Shown: in pieces, positions 1 to 12,225 of the stretch
Numbering within the stretch: the first letter of the stretch is position 1
Layout: every line of letters begins with the position of its first letter
DNA from: Blastocystis sp. Blastoise
Lineage: Eukaryota; Sar; Bigyra; Opalinata; Blastocystidae
Direction: 5' to 3'
DNA: 64,000 nucleotides
Assembly (NCBI GenBank): GCA_039096225.1
Contig: JBBPEB010000014.1
Coordinates: 947,501 to 1,011,500 of the forward strand
The notes under the pieces: model-generated
The model's database searches: none
The model's input: only the letters and a program-made list of their open reading frames with translations
What the model was told of the DNA's origin: nothing
Program-made: the position numbers and the translations under genes

Positions 1-2146
1 GTTTTTAAATTTCCCAATTCCTTTTCAGACTCCTTTTCAACCTAATTCCTATATTATGGGCCGATATACAGGTGCTACTTCAGAATCTTATGGTATTCCA
101 AGTCAAAGAAATAATATTTATCAAAGTTCTGAGTTATATGAAAAATCTATTGAAAAGTTATTATTTCAAAGAATAAATATATTGAAACAGAAGAACGATT
201 TAACCGATAAGGCCAAGTTAATTATGTTTTTGAATTCTGTAGATAAACAGATATATCAATATTTTTATTCACTTTTTCATCATGGAATACTAACAAGTCC
301 TAAGAAAATTGAGTTATTTAGTACTATATGCCGTTATCAATCTATGTATTCAACAGAAATGTCTAATACATTCTTAACTACATTTAAACCGAAGGTTGAT
401 GAATATTTTCAATTATTAACTATGGATGAACAAGAAGCCATGAAATCGCATTCATTACAACTTGAACATGAAACATCCATTTTAAATAGTAATTCTAAAG
501 TATCAACAGAATCAAAAACGTATGGAATTTATTCATTTATTGTTTTTTTAGTGATATATTTTTTTTAATTATTTATTAATTATTTATTATAATTGTATAT
601 ATTTAGAGCTACATCCTCAGTTCCTGATAAATCAGTGAGTGATTCATTAAGTGTTGATGAAAAATTAGCTGTTCTTGTATATATATATATATATATATAT
701 TATAAATTTTTAAATCTAAAATACTATGATTAATTTTTGTTTTTTTCATGAGTTATATATCTATATATATATATATATATATATATATAGGCGCTTCAAC
801 AGATTATTAATTCTCCTAAAGATGAAAATCCTAGTAAAGATTCCTTGTCTGATATTAAAACTGTTGTAGATACTTCTTTAAGTGTGTCTTCTGAGCCTTG
901 TGTTATTACTTCTTCTATTCAAGAAGATAAACCTAAACCAGCCTCAACTCCATTAACATTAGATACTACAAGCATCAAGGATACTAAAGATATCAAAGAG
1001 AATAAAGTTAACGAAAATACTAAAGATATTAAAGATATCAAAGAGAATAAAGATATCAAAGAGAATATGGATACTAAAGATATCAAAGAAAATAAAGATA
1101 GTCAAGATAATAAAGATAATAAAAATAGCAAAATCATTAAAAATACTAAATTAATTGAAGAAGTTCCAAGAATATCTCCATCATTATCTTCAAAATCTCA
1201 AGGTTATGTTCCTATTAAAGAGAATTCTTCTAAGCATGTTCCAACTACTACTACTACTCATTCTCCTAGATCATATCAATCTAAATCTTCAAATTCATTA
1301 CGAAATACATTTCATTCTGATAAAGAAGAAGATTATTCTACTAATGCTTCTATTCCTACTATACCCCTTTCTTTAAAGAGATCCTCTTCTTCATTCCCAG
1401 ATTCCTATACATCTAAAAAAATATCAAATCCAATAACTACGTATATAGCTTCAAGTCCTTATTCTATACCTTCTAATCCTAAACAACAAGTTTATTATGA
1501 TTATTCTGCAATGTCTCTCATGTCACCCTCTCTCCCTAGAAATGAAACGTATTCACAAGAACAATTACCCTATGGTGGATATTGTATATATATATATTAA
1601 TAATAATATTATTATTATAAACTATATTATGTTTTATAATTATATATACTATATCAATTATTTTATTTATTATATATATATATATTTCAACTTCCTGTCA
1701 GGAATCCATCCACTATAAATGAAGAAAGTATATATATATATATATTAACTGTTATTTTTTTTTCATCTATTTACTTTTTAATATATATATATATATATAT
1801 AGTACCTTATGAGATGTATACTTCCTTAGTATCTTCTATGCCTACTCCTTATGCTTCTATGGAGCCTCCAGTTATGCCTATAGGTATTCCTACTACATCT
1901 ACACGTCCCTCTATTCCTTATACTACTCTATCTACTCCTCAAGATCCTTATAGTATTATGAAATATAAATATTTACCTTTCTCGTCTATACCTAATGTCT
2001 CTATTCATCCTTCTGCTTCTTCTTATATGGGTATTCCTTATACTCCTATATCAAATCTCTCTTTATATAATAATCCAAATCAATACCCTCCATTTGTTAA
2101 TAAGAATATTATGTATTCTATTCCTGAAGATCAATTCAGCAAATAA
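1..2146 (+). CDS. 3' part of an uncharacterised low-complexity protein
   Basis: The reading frame is open at the left edge, so the 5' end is missing. Exon ends I can support: first exon to about 517, then about 607-678, then from 791. The first exon encodes a helical-looking stretch. The exon from 791 encodes a lysine/aspartate-rich tract with repeats of KDIKENK, then Ser/Thr/Pro/Tyr-rich sequence. A last exon from about 1802 ends at TAA 2144-2146 with a proline- and tyrosine-rich tail. The splice between about 1587 and 1726 is not settled: the only clean AG (1699) puts the small exon out of frame unless an earlier donor near 1550 is used. I recognise no family. The protein is probably disordered after its N-terminal helices. 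Confidence 0.6.
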
Positions 2147-2954
2147 TATATTTAAAAAACAATGTTTTAAGTATTCTATATATATATATGTGAATATATG
2201 CATAATTTATACTATTTTCATTTCAGTTTTATCTTCTTTGTTAACGTTTATATCTTTTTTTTCTTTTTATTCATTATTCATATAACTTGATTGTTCCATA
2301 TATTTTTTTCTTTTCCTTTTTTTCTTTATAAATTATTTTATATATTCTTTCTTTTCATGATTTCTTTCTTTTCCCATCTATACCAATTCTTTATTCTTCT
2401 AATTCACATAAATAATAATATGAATTTTGTAATTCTCACATATTGTTTGAAAATCAGAATATTGTATTGTGTATCCTTTCTTTTTCTTTTCATATACACT
2501 ATATTGATTACTATTTAAATAAATTTTATTATTATATATCAACATTTCAATCATTATTTATTTTCTTTCCTTATATTTATATTGTACCTTATATATATAT
2601 TATAGTTTTTAGAATATAGTTAGATTTTATTTATTAACTGTATTTAAACTTTATGACTTTTTTATATGTTTCTTTTAGTTGTGGTATATATTATTTGTAT
2701 CTTTTTTTCTATCTTCATTTCTTAGGTATGAACTTATACATATATGTATACTATTATTTTCATGTACTATACGTACATCTATTTAATAATATTCTTTACT
2801 TCATTTTTCTTGATAGAGTTCTTCAAGTAATCATATTCATTCATCTTTGTTTTGTTGTTTTAAAGTTTTTTTTTATCATCATTATTGTCACACTGAAGAA
2901 AACCAATGAAACAAACAAAACAAGACAGGATCATGCATTGAATTGATAGTATAA
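2147..2954. other. Intergenic, convergent
   Basis: About 800 bases of T-rich sequence between two genes whose 3' ends face each other. The only ORFs here are hydrophobic runs of Phe/Ile/Leu/Tyr of the kind that T-rich DNA gives by chance, with no splice pattern linking them. No RNA gene seen. Confidence 0.5.
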
Positions 2955-3230
2955 CTACTTTTGTTGTGATAACTTTTGAATGATTGTCTCTTTTCGAAAT
3001 AATTCTAATTTTGCTGTATTGTATAATGTAGATATGTTCTTATTAACAATATTCACATCGTTCTCTAGTTTTGTAACTTTTTCTTTTAATTTTGAATTGT
3101 CATCCTTTAATTCTTTATTTTCTTTTAAAAGCTGCTGAATCAACTCATCTTTCTTTTGTAACTCACTTTTATGTATCTGTACATTCTTCTTTATACTCTT
3201 TATATCAATATCTGCATATATATCATCCAT
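2955..3230 (-). CDS. Small coiled-coil protein, FLASH-like N-terminal coil
   Basis: A single-exon ORF of 91 residues from ATG 3230 to TAG 2955. After an acidic start (MDDIYADIDI) the rest is a heptad-rich Lys/Glu/Leu/Asn coiled coil. Near the C-terminus it has the pattern NIS-x-L-x-x-TAKLEL-x-RKE-x-x-I. From memory this resembles the coiled coil near the N-terminus of the FLASH (CASP8AP2) family, which acts in histone pre-mRNA processing. The match is short and coiled coils converge easily, so this is a weak lead. It could equally be any small coiled-coil adaptor. The ORF is much less AT-biased than its flanks, which supports coding. Confidence 0.6.
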   Translation of the reverse strand: MDDIYADIDIKSIKKNVQIHKSELQKKDELIQQLLKENKELKDDNSKLKEKVTKLENDVNIVNKNISTLYNTAKLELFRKETIIQKLSQQK

Positions 3231-3704
3231 GAAAAATACTATAATTCAAATTAATGGAGTTTTTATGAAATTTTATTATATTCTTTGTCTATTTTTTTTG
3301 TTTATGTTTGTGGTGTATCTATGTGATTCAAAGGTAGAATAAAAATGACTTGTAAGTGAAAGTGGACTTTTTGTTTTCATTAAAAATTGCTTTCTTATCA
3401 TGTTTTTTTACCACATAAATAATACACAATTATACAGAACTATTCATCCAGAATATTCTCTATGAAAAACAAATTAGCTATATTTCTCTTGATTATTTTA
3501 TATAACATTCTTGTTTTTTTGTTAATACAATATTTTTAAGAAGGAAGAAAACATATATGAAGAACATCTGAAAGTGAAATCATTTAAAAACAAACAATAA
3601 AAAATTCTTATGATAAATTAATACAATACTGTCGTATAATCTATCATTACTCATCTTTAAAATCAGTTTTATTCTCATTTGTATACTAAAAAGGATATAT
3701 ATGA
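3231..3704. other. Intergenic
   Basis: About 470 bases with no ORF, RNA or repeat I can support. It holds the promoter side of the coiled-coil gene and the 3' side of the kinase gene. Confidence 0.5.
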
Positions 3705-5128
3705 TTATAATATAATATAGATCATACAAGGTCTAGGAGAAGGTGTATATCGTCGATATCGAAAAGAGCCAGATCCATAACCGCGGGAAGTCGTCGTATC
3801 TTGACCTGAAGGAGAACTGTGTATATTTTTTTTATTTATAGAAATATTTGTTAAATTTATATATATATGTACTCTAGATGAAGAAGGAGATCAAGTTTTT
3901 TATCTTCTTTTTCTTCTATGTAAATAAAAGAATAGAATAATAAATAGAATAGAAAATATTAATATATATATATTAATAATACAGAAAATATATATATATA
4001 CCTGATGTTTCAACATTAATATTTGATTGTGAGGCAGTTCTTCTTAATTGTTTTGAATGGATATATTGCACTGATTTCTCATGGGAAATAGGAGATTTTA
4101 AGAGATCGGAAGAAAGAGGAGCAAACGAAGGAATTGTGTCGATACTATATATAGGAAATAGTATCATAGAAAATATAGTTCATGAATATATGTATATATA
4201 TATACATTTCTTGAGGTGTTTCTAACATATATTGATATATAATATCTGTAATATGTTTCTATATATTACAAAATGAATATATGTTTTGTATACAAGGGAA
4301 ATAAGAATAATTGAATACTAATATATAGGGATAGAGTAATAAATCATAGATCGAAGGCCTCTTTTCAGGATCATCCTATATAGAATAAGAATATATTTAA
4401 TCTTTATATATATACATATATATATATATATATACATTCATCATGGATATACACAGTCGTTTTAAATCAAAAGAATATGGTCCTTCAAGTGGAGCATATT
4501 CATTGTGGGTAATTGCATACATTACCGCGGGAATATTAGATTGTTCAAAAGGTGGATGTAGAGTTAAACACTCATATAATATACAACCTATTCCCCATAT
4601 ATCTGATTTCTCATTATAACCGCGGTTTTTACATATTTCTGGTGATAAATATCGTGGTGTCCCAATTAATGTATGAGCTAACTATATATATATATATATA
4701 TAAGTAATACATGGAAAATAGAATTGAATATATATCATAATATATATATATATATATATATAGATTTAAAAATATACATCATTCTGAATAATTCGTGCTA
4801 CGCCAAAATCAGCTAATTTCAGTACATAACTAACTCTGTATGGATTTCGTTTCTTTTGAAACAATAAAGCACTTGCAGGAGACTCAAGATCTATATATAT
4901 ATATATATATATATAAACTACAATATTACTGAATAGCATAAATATATATATTCAATAAATAAAAATAATAAAAATAATAAATAAAGTATACATACCTTCA
5001 TCTTCTTTCTTCTCTATTTGATTATATTTTCGTTTACCTCCTTTTTTTACTAATACATTTGTAGGCTTTAAATCGCGATGTAATATATTCCTATAAAAGA
5101 AAATAACATAATTTAGAATAACTAGTAA

Positions 5129-5186
<58 letters not shown>

Positions 5187-5792
5187 CTTGAGTGTAAATA
5201 ATAAATAGCAAATAATATTTGAATAATCCATTCAATAATGATTTCTTCTTCTATATACATATCCACTGTCTCTTGAATTACCTTATAATTATATATAAAG
5301 ATATATATATATTCAAATAAATACAATAAAAATAAATACAATAAAAATAAATACAATAAAAATAAATACAATAAAATATAATAAATAAATAATAAATAAA
5401 TAATAAATAAATAAAAAAAAAATTATGTACATAAAAAATATATAAATAAAATAAATATATATATACCTGCTGTAATGTTCCTTCCTCAGCATATTCCATA
5501 ACAATACACATATATCCATCATTCTCAAAACTATCTTTATATTTAATGATATTTGGATGATCTAAACCTGAGAAAATCGATATCTAAAATACACAGTATT
5601 ATATATAAGATTATATTTTTCTATAAAAATCACTTCTTCTTGAATTCGATCTTGTTCTTGGTCATTTAGCTCTCTCATAGATTTCAAAAATTGTTTGATA
5701 ACAACAATATCATTATTCTCTTTTATTCTTGCTTTGTAAACGATTGCAGATGCACCTCGACCTATTATATCTTCAATCTCATACTTATTCAT
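3705..5792 (-). CDS. NEK-like serine/threonine protein kinase, 11 exons
   Basis: Exons on the minus strand: 5634-5792, 5467-5583, 5187-5281, 4996-5090, 4778-4890, 4436-4681, 4319-4375, 4206-4258, 4002-4144, 3873-3915, 3705-3816. Together they give 410 residues. Kinase landmarks: Gly loop GRGASAIVYKA (11-21), ATP lysine K33, HRDLKPTN from H128, DFGVAR from D183, then GTPRYLSPE and DIWGIGCILYE. The GTPRYLSPE pattern and loop sequences resemble NEK kinases. The C-terminal 100 residues are Ser/Arg-rich and look disordered. Two oddities: the intron at 5091-5186 begins GA instead of GT, although removing it is required to keep YLHSR-NILHRDL intact, and three copies of a CCGCGG word lie in exons. 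The kinase looks active if that intron is spliced. Confidence 0.85.
5091..5186 (-). other. Non-canonical GA...AG intron with 10-bp flanking direct repeat
   Basis: Read on the minus strand, the donor side is ...CACTCAAGGAATATATAT and the acceptor side is ...TTTTATAGGAATATATTAC. The run AGGAATATAT occurs at both junctions. Whichever way the boundary is slid along this repeat, no GT...AG choice appears. Removing 96 nt restores the kinase frame exactly across the catalytic loop. The interior is mostly (TA)n. Confidence 0.7.
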
Positions 5793-6485
5793 TTCAGCAG
5801 ACTAACTAAATTACTAATTCATTCAAATCATATATTTTAATGAAAAAAACGTCATTTAAAAATCTTCGTGTTTGTTTTCTTTTTTTAATGAATATAATAA
5901 TAGCATCTGAATAAGCACAAATAGATTCTATATTATTTGGAAATCATATCAAAGCAAAATCAATAGCGTTAGCAACTGAATCTGGACATTTCTATATAAA
6001 CTATCTTCTAATCTTGTTTTTTGTAAATGAAATAGAATAATTCTATTATGACATATAATCTGAAAACCTCTAATACCGATAAAGGATAAAAATGATATAA
6101 AGATACTAATTCACAGTGCTTCTATTGCTTGTTATATCAACTATTATAAATCCTACACTAATAAGACAATATAACAATACAGAGTCATCTTGAATGAAAT
6201 ATATTATAAAACATTGTGAGCTTACTCTTTCATAATTTGTGGCTTTTGTATCAAGAATAAGATTCTACGTTGCTCGTACTATTACTTAAAATAAAGCATA
6301 TACCTAAAAAATGAATATCTCGTTTATTTAATAGCAGAAACCATTCATTTATAAAAATATTTTATTTTTATATTGCACTTCGATACTCTTCTTTCAAATT
6401 TTATAATTCAAATTAGAATTCTTAGTAGTATTCAATGTTTCTATTTCTACACTTTAATTGCCACTAATCCCACTATAGGGTAGTT
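5793..6485. other. Intergenic, divergent promoters
   Basis: About 690 bases between two divergent starts (the kinase on minus, the BTB-LRR gene on plus). It must hold both promoters. I see no ORF and no clear shared element. Confidence 0.5.
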
Positions 6486-7590
6486 ATGAATGGAAAGAAT
6501 ACAGTCACTCTTGTGTTTTTATCTGGAAAAACATTGCAGACAACAGTTGAAAGCATAAACAAATATCCAAAGTCAAAATTATCGAAAACATTGGAGTCAC
6601 TTCGTCCATCTTCAAAAGAATGTACCTTAATAATTAATGAGGATTCAGATTCATTTAATTATATTGTTCAATATTTGAATGATGAACCTATTCATGTAGA
6701 ATCTCTATTACTTCATACTTCTTTTTCTATTCTTCTCTTGCTTCGTAAATATGATTTATTAGATACATCTTTATATTCACAAATTATTTCTCAAATTCAA
6801 AAAAACACCTTAAACTATTATATACAAAAATATCATATATTTATAAAATTTGCACATAATTCTATTTTATCCAATCCGTTAGATTTATCAATAACTCAAT
6901 GTCAACTATTATTAAAGAGTATATACATATTTTTTAAATATATCTAATCAATTATAGTTGTATATATTAAATAGCTGTTTATTTTTATTTATTATATTAT
7001 ATATATATCATAATTATTTAATTTTATATTAATATATATAATTAATAATTATACAATTTTATTTATTAATATATATATCGAATAATTATATATATAATGA
7101 ATAATTATTTAATTTTATATTAATATATATAATGAATAATTAATAATTTTATTTATCATTAATATATATATCGAATAATTATATATATCAATAATTGTAT
7201 AATATTATAACTACATAGGTTGTAGTATAACTGATGAAGACTTAATGGTTCTTCTCTCTTTCTTTATTAATATGAATAATAAATGTGAATGTATTCTATT
7301 CTATGGTATATTTATTTATGTATTTCAATTCTAAATATCTATGTATAGAGTGTAGTTTTACAAAAAGAAATGTTGAAACATTAATTTCTTTTATTCAATC
7401 AACAAATAACACATCAAAATTCCTCAGTTTTATTAGTATGTTTTTTTTCTTTATTTGTGCTATATATTCATTTTTTTTTATTGTTTTTATGTCGCTAAAC
7501 ATATATATAGATCCAATGATAGAGAGTTCGATGATGAATCAGTTTAGAAAAGTATTTCCTTTTAGTATAAATCAGTTTTCCTCCATGTAA
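6486..7590 (+). CDS. Short BTB/T1-like plus leucine-rich repeat protein
   Basis: Exons 6486-6918, 7219-7305, 7349-7435, 7511-7590 give 228 residues. The first 100 or so residues look like a BTB/T1-type fold (VTLVFLSGKTLQTT, then a helical part). The middle exons are both exactly 87 nt (29 codons) with phase-1 introns on each side, and each encodes one leucine-rich repeat. The same plan, an N-terminal BTB-like exon followed by one LRR per phase-1 exon, is found in the two giant genes at 12226-18388 and 22636-27869, so this is a short family member. The 300-nt first intron is large for this window and consists of imperfect tandem repeats, so repeat exons may have been lost there. The BTB assignment is from pattern only. 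Confidence 0.75.
6960..7205 (+). repeat. Imperfect tandem AT repeat inside intron 1
   Basis: Units built from TTAATATATATAATGAATAATTA-like and TTTATTTATTAAT-like words recur several times within the long first intron of the short BTB-LRR gene. No coding potential. Confidence 0.6.
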
Positions 7591-8095
7591 TACATATTGT
7601 TTTGTTCTTATTATGTTCGATACTCATGAATCAAATAATATATATGATGTGCAGTTATTATGCATATTATCTGAAATTACTATTATATCAAATAAAAATA
7701 AAATTAGTTAATAATTGATGAATAAAGGGGTATCTCGTGTTTTTATATATAGGAACCAAAATAATGCATTCAAAATGATACTTAGTCTATATATTCTAAA
7801 CAAGAGAGTTTGATTAAATAGAGTTTTGGTGATGGGGATGTTTCTAAACAACAAAACACTAAAGGCCATAAAAATAAGACTAATTAAAAATATGTTTTAT
7901 GACTATAACTACACAACTGACTTATAAGCAAACAATATAATAGAAAAGTTCTTTTAAAACGAGAAAAATGAAACTAGTGTTAAAGAAAACGAAATAATCA
8001 GAAATATCCTTCTTCTTTAAAAAGTTTATTTATTTCTTTATTAAATCATAAAGAATTGTAATATTTATTTAATTATATATTTTATATATTAGTGA
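7591..8095. other. Intergenic
   Basis: About 500 bases of AT-rich sequence. No supported gene or RNA. It contains the presumed promoter of the RS-rich gene. Confidence 0.5.
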
Positions 8096-11000
8096 ATGAT
8101 GAATTCGAATGAATTTGATGCGGATGATAAAGAAGAGGGTGAACTCAGTGATGATATTCCCCTTTCTGAACTTCCTGTAGCTGATATGATTCTTTCAAAT
8201 AAAGAAATTGAGGATAAACCTACTGTGAGTGAACAAACACCAAAAAATCAATATGTTTATCATCGTGATGACTCAAATTCAAAATCTAAATCCGATTATG
8301 AAGATAAAAATATAAAAGGTTCAGAAACCAAGTCAAAATCACAACATTCTATATACAAGTAATTTTTTAGTGTTATATAGGATCTAATTCATTATTCTAT
8401 TATCTAAATAGATATGAGGAGTCAAAGAGTTATTCTTCTAGAAATAATCATGCCAAATCGTCTTCAACTCGTCATAAATCATATCGTCATAGTCATCATC
8501 GTCGTAGTAAAGATAGTTATTCCTCTTCAAGTAGTGATGATGATCAATCGAGTTATGAAAAATATAAACAAAGAATGTTAGAAGAACTAAAAAGTGGAGA
8601 TAAAACATTATTAGAAGAAATATCGAAAGTTGTAAGTAATTATATTTAGGAATTGTTATAGTTTAATATTATGTATACTATAAATATAATTTATTTTTAT
8701 TTAATTATAGATTAAACCGAAATCAGAATCGAAAGAGAATGAAAATGAGTTATTAGTATATCTATATAATATTCTAATATATATATTTTTTATTCTTATA
8801 TTAGGATACTATAACTGTTGAGAATAAGGAATCCTCAATAGAAATTGAAAAATCAGATCAAAATGATGAAGTGAATTCAATAACATTTGATTCTAAACGT
8901 ATACAGGATTATTATTTTTATTAATGATTATTTTTATATTTATTATTATAGATATTTTTATATTTATTATTATATTTATTATTATATTTATTATTATACT
9001 TATTATTCCTTATTATTATACTTATTATTATTCTTACTGTTATTATTATAGATCCTTCTGTAGAGACAAAACCTACTGCTATTCCTGATGGATTCCGATT
9101 TGAAGAAGATGAAGATAATATTCACGGGAATCCAGCGATTATTGAGCCAATGGATATGCAAATAGCAGATTCTAATGAATCTACTCAAAATTCTTTATCT
9201 ATAAATGCAACAAATAATTCAAATGAAGAAACTATGAATTCAAACAATACATCAAATCTTATTGCCGTTCATTTATCTCAACCAATCAAATTGATGTCAA
9301 AACAGTATATATTTTCAAACTAATAATTTATTTTTTTTTTCTAAATAATTTAAAATTCTTGTTTATATATGTATATAATATAAAACATATAAAATATTAT
9401 TGCTAATATTATTATATAGAAATATTGCTGTCACCTCTCCGTTATCTTTATTCCAAAAGTATTTATATTTTATTTATATTTATTCATTTAATATATATTT
9501 ATAGAGATAAATCAAGTCAAAAAACGTATATATTTGTATTTAAATTATTATTATATATATATATAGTTCTTTATCAAAAAGTCGTTCTTCCAGTCGGTAT
9601 AAATTATTATATATTATATATTATTATACATTATTATATGTTCTTATTTATATATTTTTTTACTTTTTTCTTATCTATTTTTTATCTATTTTTTCTTGTA
9701 GTTCTCATTCCCGTGATTCTCGCAGCCTTTCCCGTGATAATTCATATTTAAACCGTGATTCTCATCATAGACATCATTCTCATCATGACGCTCACAGTAG
9801 TACGCGACGTTATAGAAATGATCCTCGTGACGACAGTCATCGTCACTATCGCAGGAAATACCGCAGTAGAAGCAGAGACAATTATTCTTATAGACACAAG
9901 GAAAGAAGCAATTCCCGCGATTCTTCTCGTAGTCATTCTAGATCCTTAAAGGAAAAAGAGGTCTATAATTTTGAAGAGAAAGAAAAGGATAAAAAGGAAG
10001 AAACACCTGTATCTAAAGAAACTGAAGTATATATTATATAGTATACTATTAATTATTATTTTTTATTCATTTTTTTTTATTCATATTTATATTATCAAAA
10101 TATATATGAAATCATACAATAATAATAATATAATTATATATTCAGGTGATTCCAGAACCTCCAGATATTCATAAACAGGCACGTGAGGCTGTTTTACTGG
10201 CACGTGAACGAGCTCGTCAAATCAAGATACGACGAGGTATTCTTATTGAAACGATCATTAATCCAGTGACAAATACTTCGTCAGAACCTACTACCGAAAC
10301 ACAATTAAACACAATTGATACAGTCCATTCAGAAGTAGCTACTACTTCAACTAATACTTCTCTTCCTCAAACAACTACTATAACAACAATAAATGAAAAT
10401 ACAAATAATTCTTCAAATGATATAATATCTTCTGACAAACAAACAACTGAAACACAAACTATATCGGATATATCAAAACAAGTAAAGAACGATATTATTG
10501 GAGATAGTCACGTGTATAGTGTAACCAACCTCAACGCACCAATCACTATTATTCAACCAAGTATTGTCACTACTTTTTAAAGAAATATTTCTATTTTTTT
10601 TATTATTTCTATCTATTTTTATTCTATGTCTTAATATATTCTCTTTTCTATTTATATATATATATAATTATATATATATATTTAATACTCTATGTTATAT
10701 TATCTTCTCTATATATAGAAATAGATTCTGAACCTTCTTCGCCTGTTATGGGTCTAAAGGAATCGAGTAATATCATTGGAGAATCTACTATAGATGATAA
10801 TAGTATTCCAGGAGAAGAATCTGAAACTATTTCTGTCCCTCTCCCGCCAACTATGATCCAACAGAATACTATTCCACCTGCAAATACATATACTTACCCT
10901 CAAAACTGGTACCCGTATATATATACATATACTATATATACTATATCTTATTATTATTCTACTCTTTTTCAAGTATATTGAATCCCATTATATCTTGGAT

Positions 11001-11204
11001 TTATCTATAGTCTAGTCATTCACATATATATAAACTTTTTCTTTCATTATTACTCTTCTCTCTCTAGGTATATGAATTATTCAACAATGATGCCTACTAC
11101 AACTACTGCTACCTTACCATCGATTCCCGCGGTTATGGCTCCTCAAGGAAGTCTGGATGCTATCAAACAATCAGCAGCCAAAGTGAGCAAAGAAGCTGCT
11201 GAAG

Positions 11205-11268
<64 letters not shown>

Positions 11269-11571
11269 TTATATTTATTATTATTATTATCATATTTAAT
11301 TAAATATATTATTTTATTGTTTTTGTTTTTTTTTTAATTAAGAAACTTTCTATGTATATATAATTTATATCTATCTAGCTGGGCTTAAGTTCTTCTTCTG
11401 CTTCTACTGCTGCTCCTATTGGCTATCCTGCTACACCATCTGCTTATTATGGAGCTTATAACTACCCTTCTTCCTATCCTTATTATTAGTATATATATAT
11501 ATATATTAAAAACCTCTTATGCAAATATAATATATAGTGGTATGCCACCTTCAATGCCTCCAGGAAATTAA
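8096..11571 (+). CDS. RS-domain nuclear protein, 14 exons
   Basis: Exons 8096-8358, 8412-8631, 8711-8755, 8805-8898, 9052-9304, 9420-9458, 9505-9525, 9567-9596, 9702-10026, 10146-10560, 10719-10908, 11068-11206, 11379-11488, 11538-11571 join in phase into 725 residues. The N-terminus is acidic (EEGELSDD), a motif common in RNA-processing proteins. Exon 2 and exon 9 carry Ser/Arg/His-rich segments (SRSSSR, SHSRDSRS, YRSRSRDN), i.e. an RS domain. After it comes a charged helix, AREAVLLARERARQIKIRRG, then Thr/Asn-rich and Pro/Tyr-rich tails ending MPPSMPPGN. I see no RRM. Likely role: a scaffold or SR-related protein in pre-mRNA processing, which is inference from composition. Exon 7 is only 21 nt. 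The transportin genes in the same window belong to the family that imports RS proteins; being neighbours need not mean anything. Confidence 0.8.
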
Positions 11572-12225
11572 TTATAATCATGACTATATGCTATTTTCGA
11601 TTATTTGTATATATAGATGTATATAAACTCTTTGCTTCATTGTTTATTATGTTTTATATATTATAACAATGGCTTTTTTTTCTTTTGTTTGTACTATTTG
11701 TTTTGTTTCTATAGTATTATTGCGATTTTTATCATAGATAGTATCTATAAAGTTTTTTAAATAGATAAAATCTCAATTTATTATATAACCATTATTTTTT
11801 ATTTAAGTATGTTTGATTGAATGAGTTTATAACAAGCTAATTTTATTAATGGCTTCATAACAATGATAGGAATATTTGTCACAGGATTAAAAATGAATTT
11901 CAATAAACAACAAACACATAATTCTATTATTATTCAATTAATAAAAAACAAAAATTGCAAAAAAATATATTTATAAAACAAAATTAATAACAAATAATAA
12001 TAGAAATATATATTTATATACCACTGCAGACATACATACTTATATATATTTTTGTAAATCACAATATAAAAAAATAAAGTTAACCCAATAATATTAAATC
12101 TCACATAAAATATTAATAATTGAGAATGAGAAAGTTGTGATTACAAAAACAATTTACTCTCAAAAAAATATATAATTATTAACCATACACTATTCTTTTT
12201 CTAGAAATATATATATATAAATATA
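11572..12225. other. Intergenic, convergent
   Basis: About 650 bases of T/A-rich sequence between convergent 3' ends. No supported feature. Confidence 0.5.

Noticed and set aside
5091-5186. U12-type AT-AC intron
   Set aside because: Sliding the boundary along the direct repeat can give an AT start but never an AC end, and no U12 donor consensus is present.
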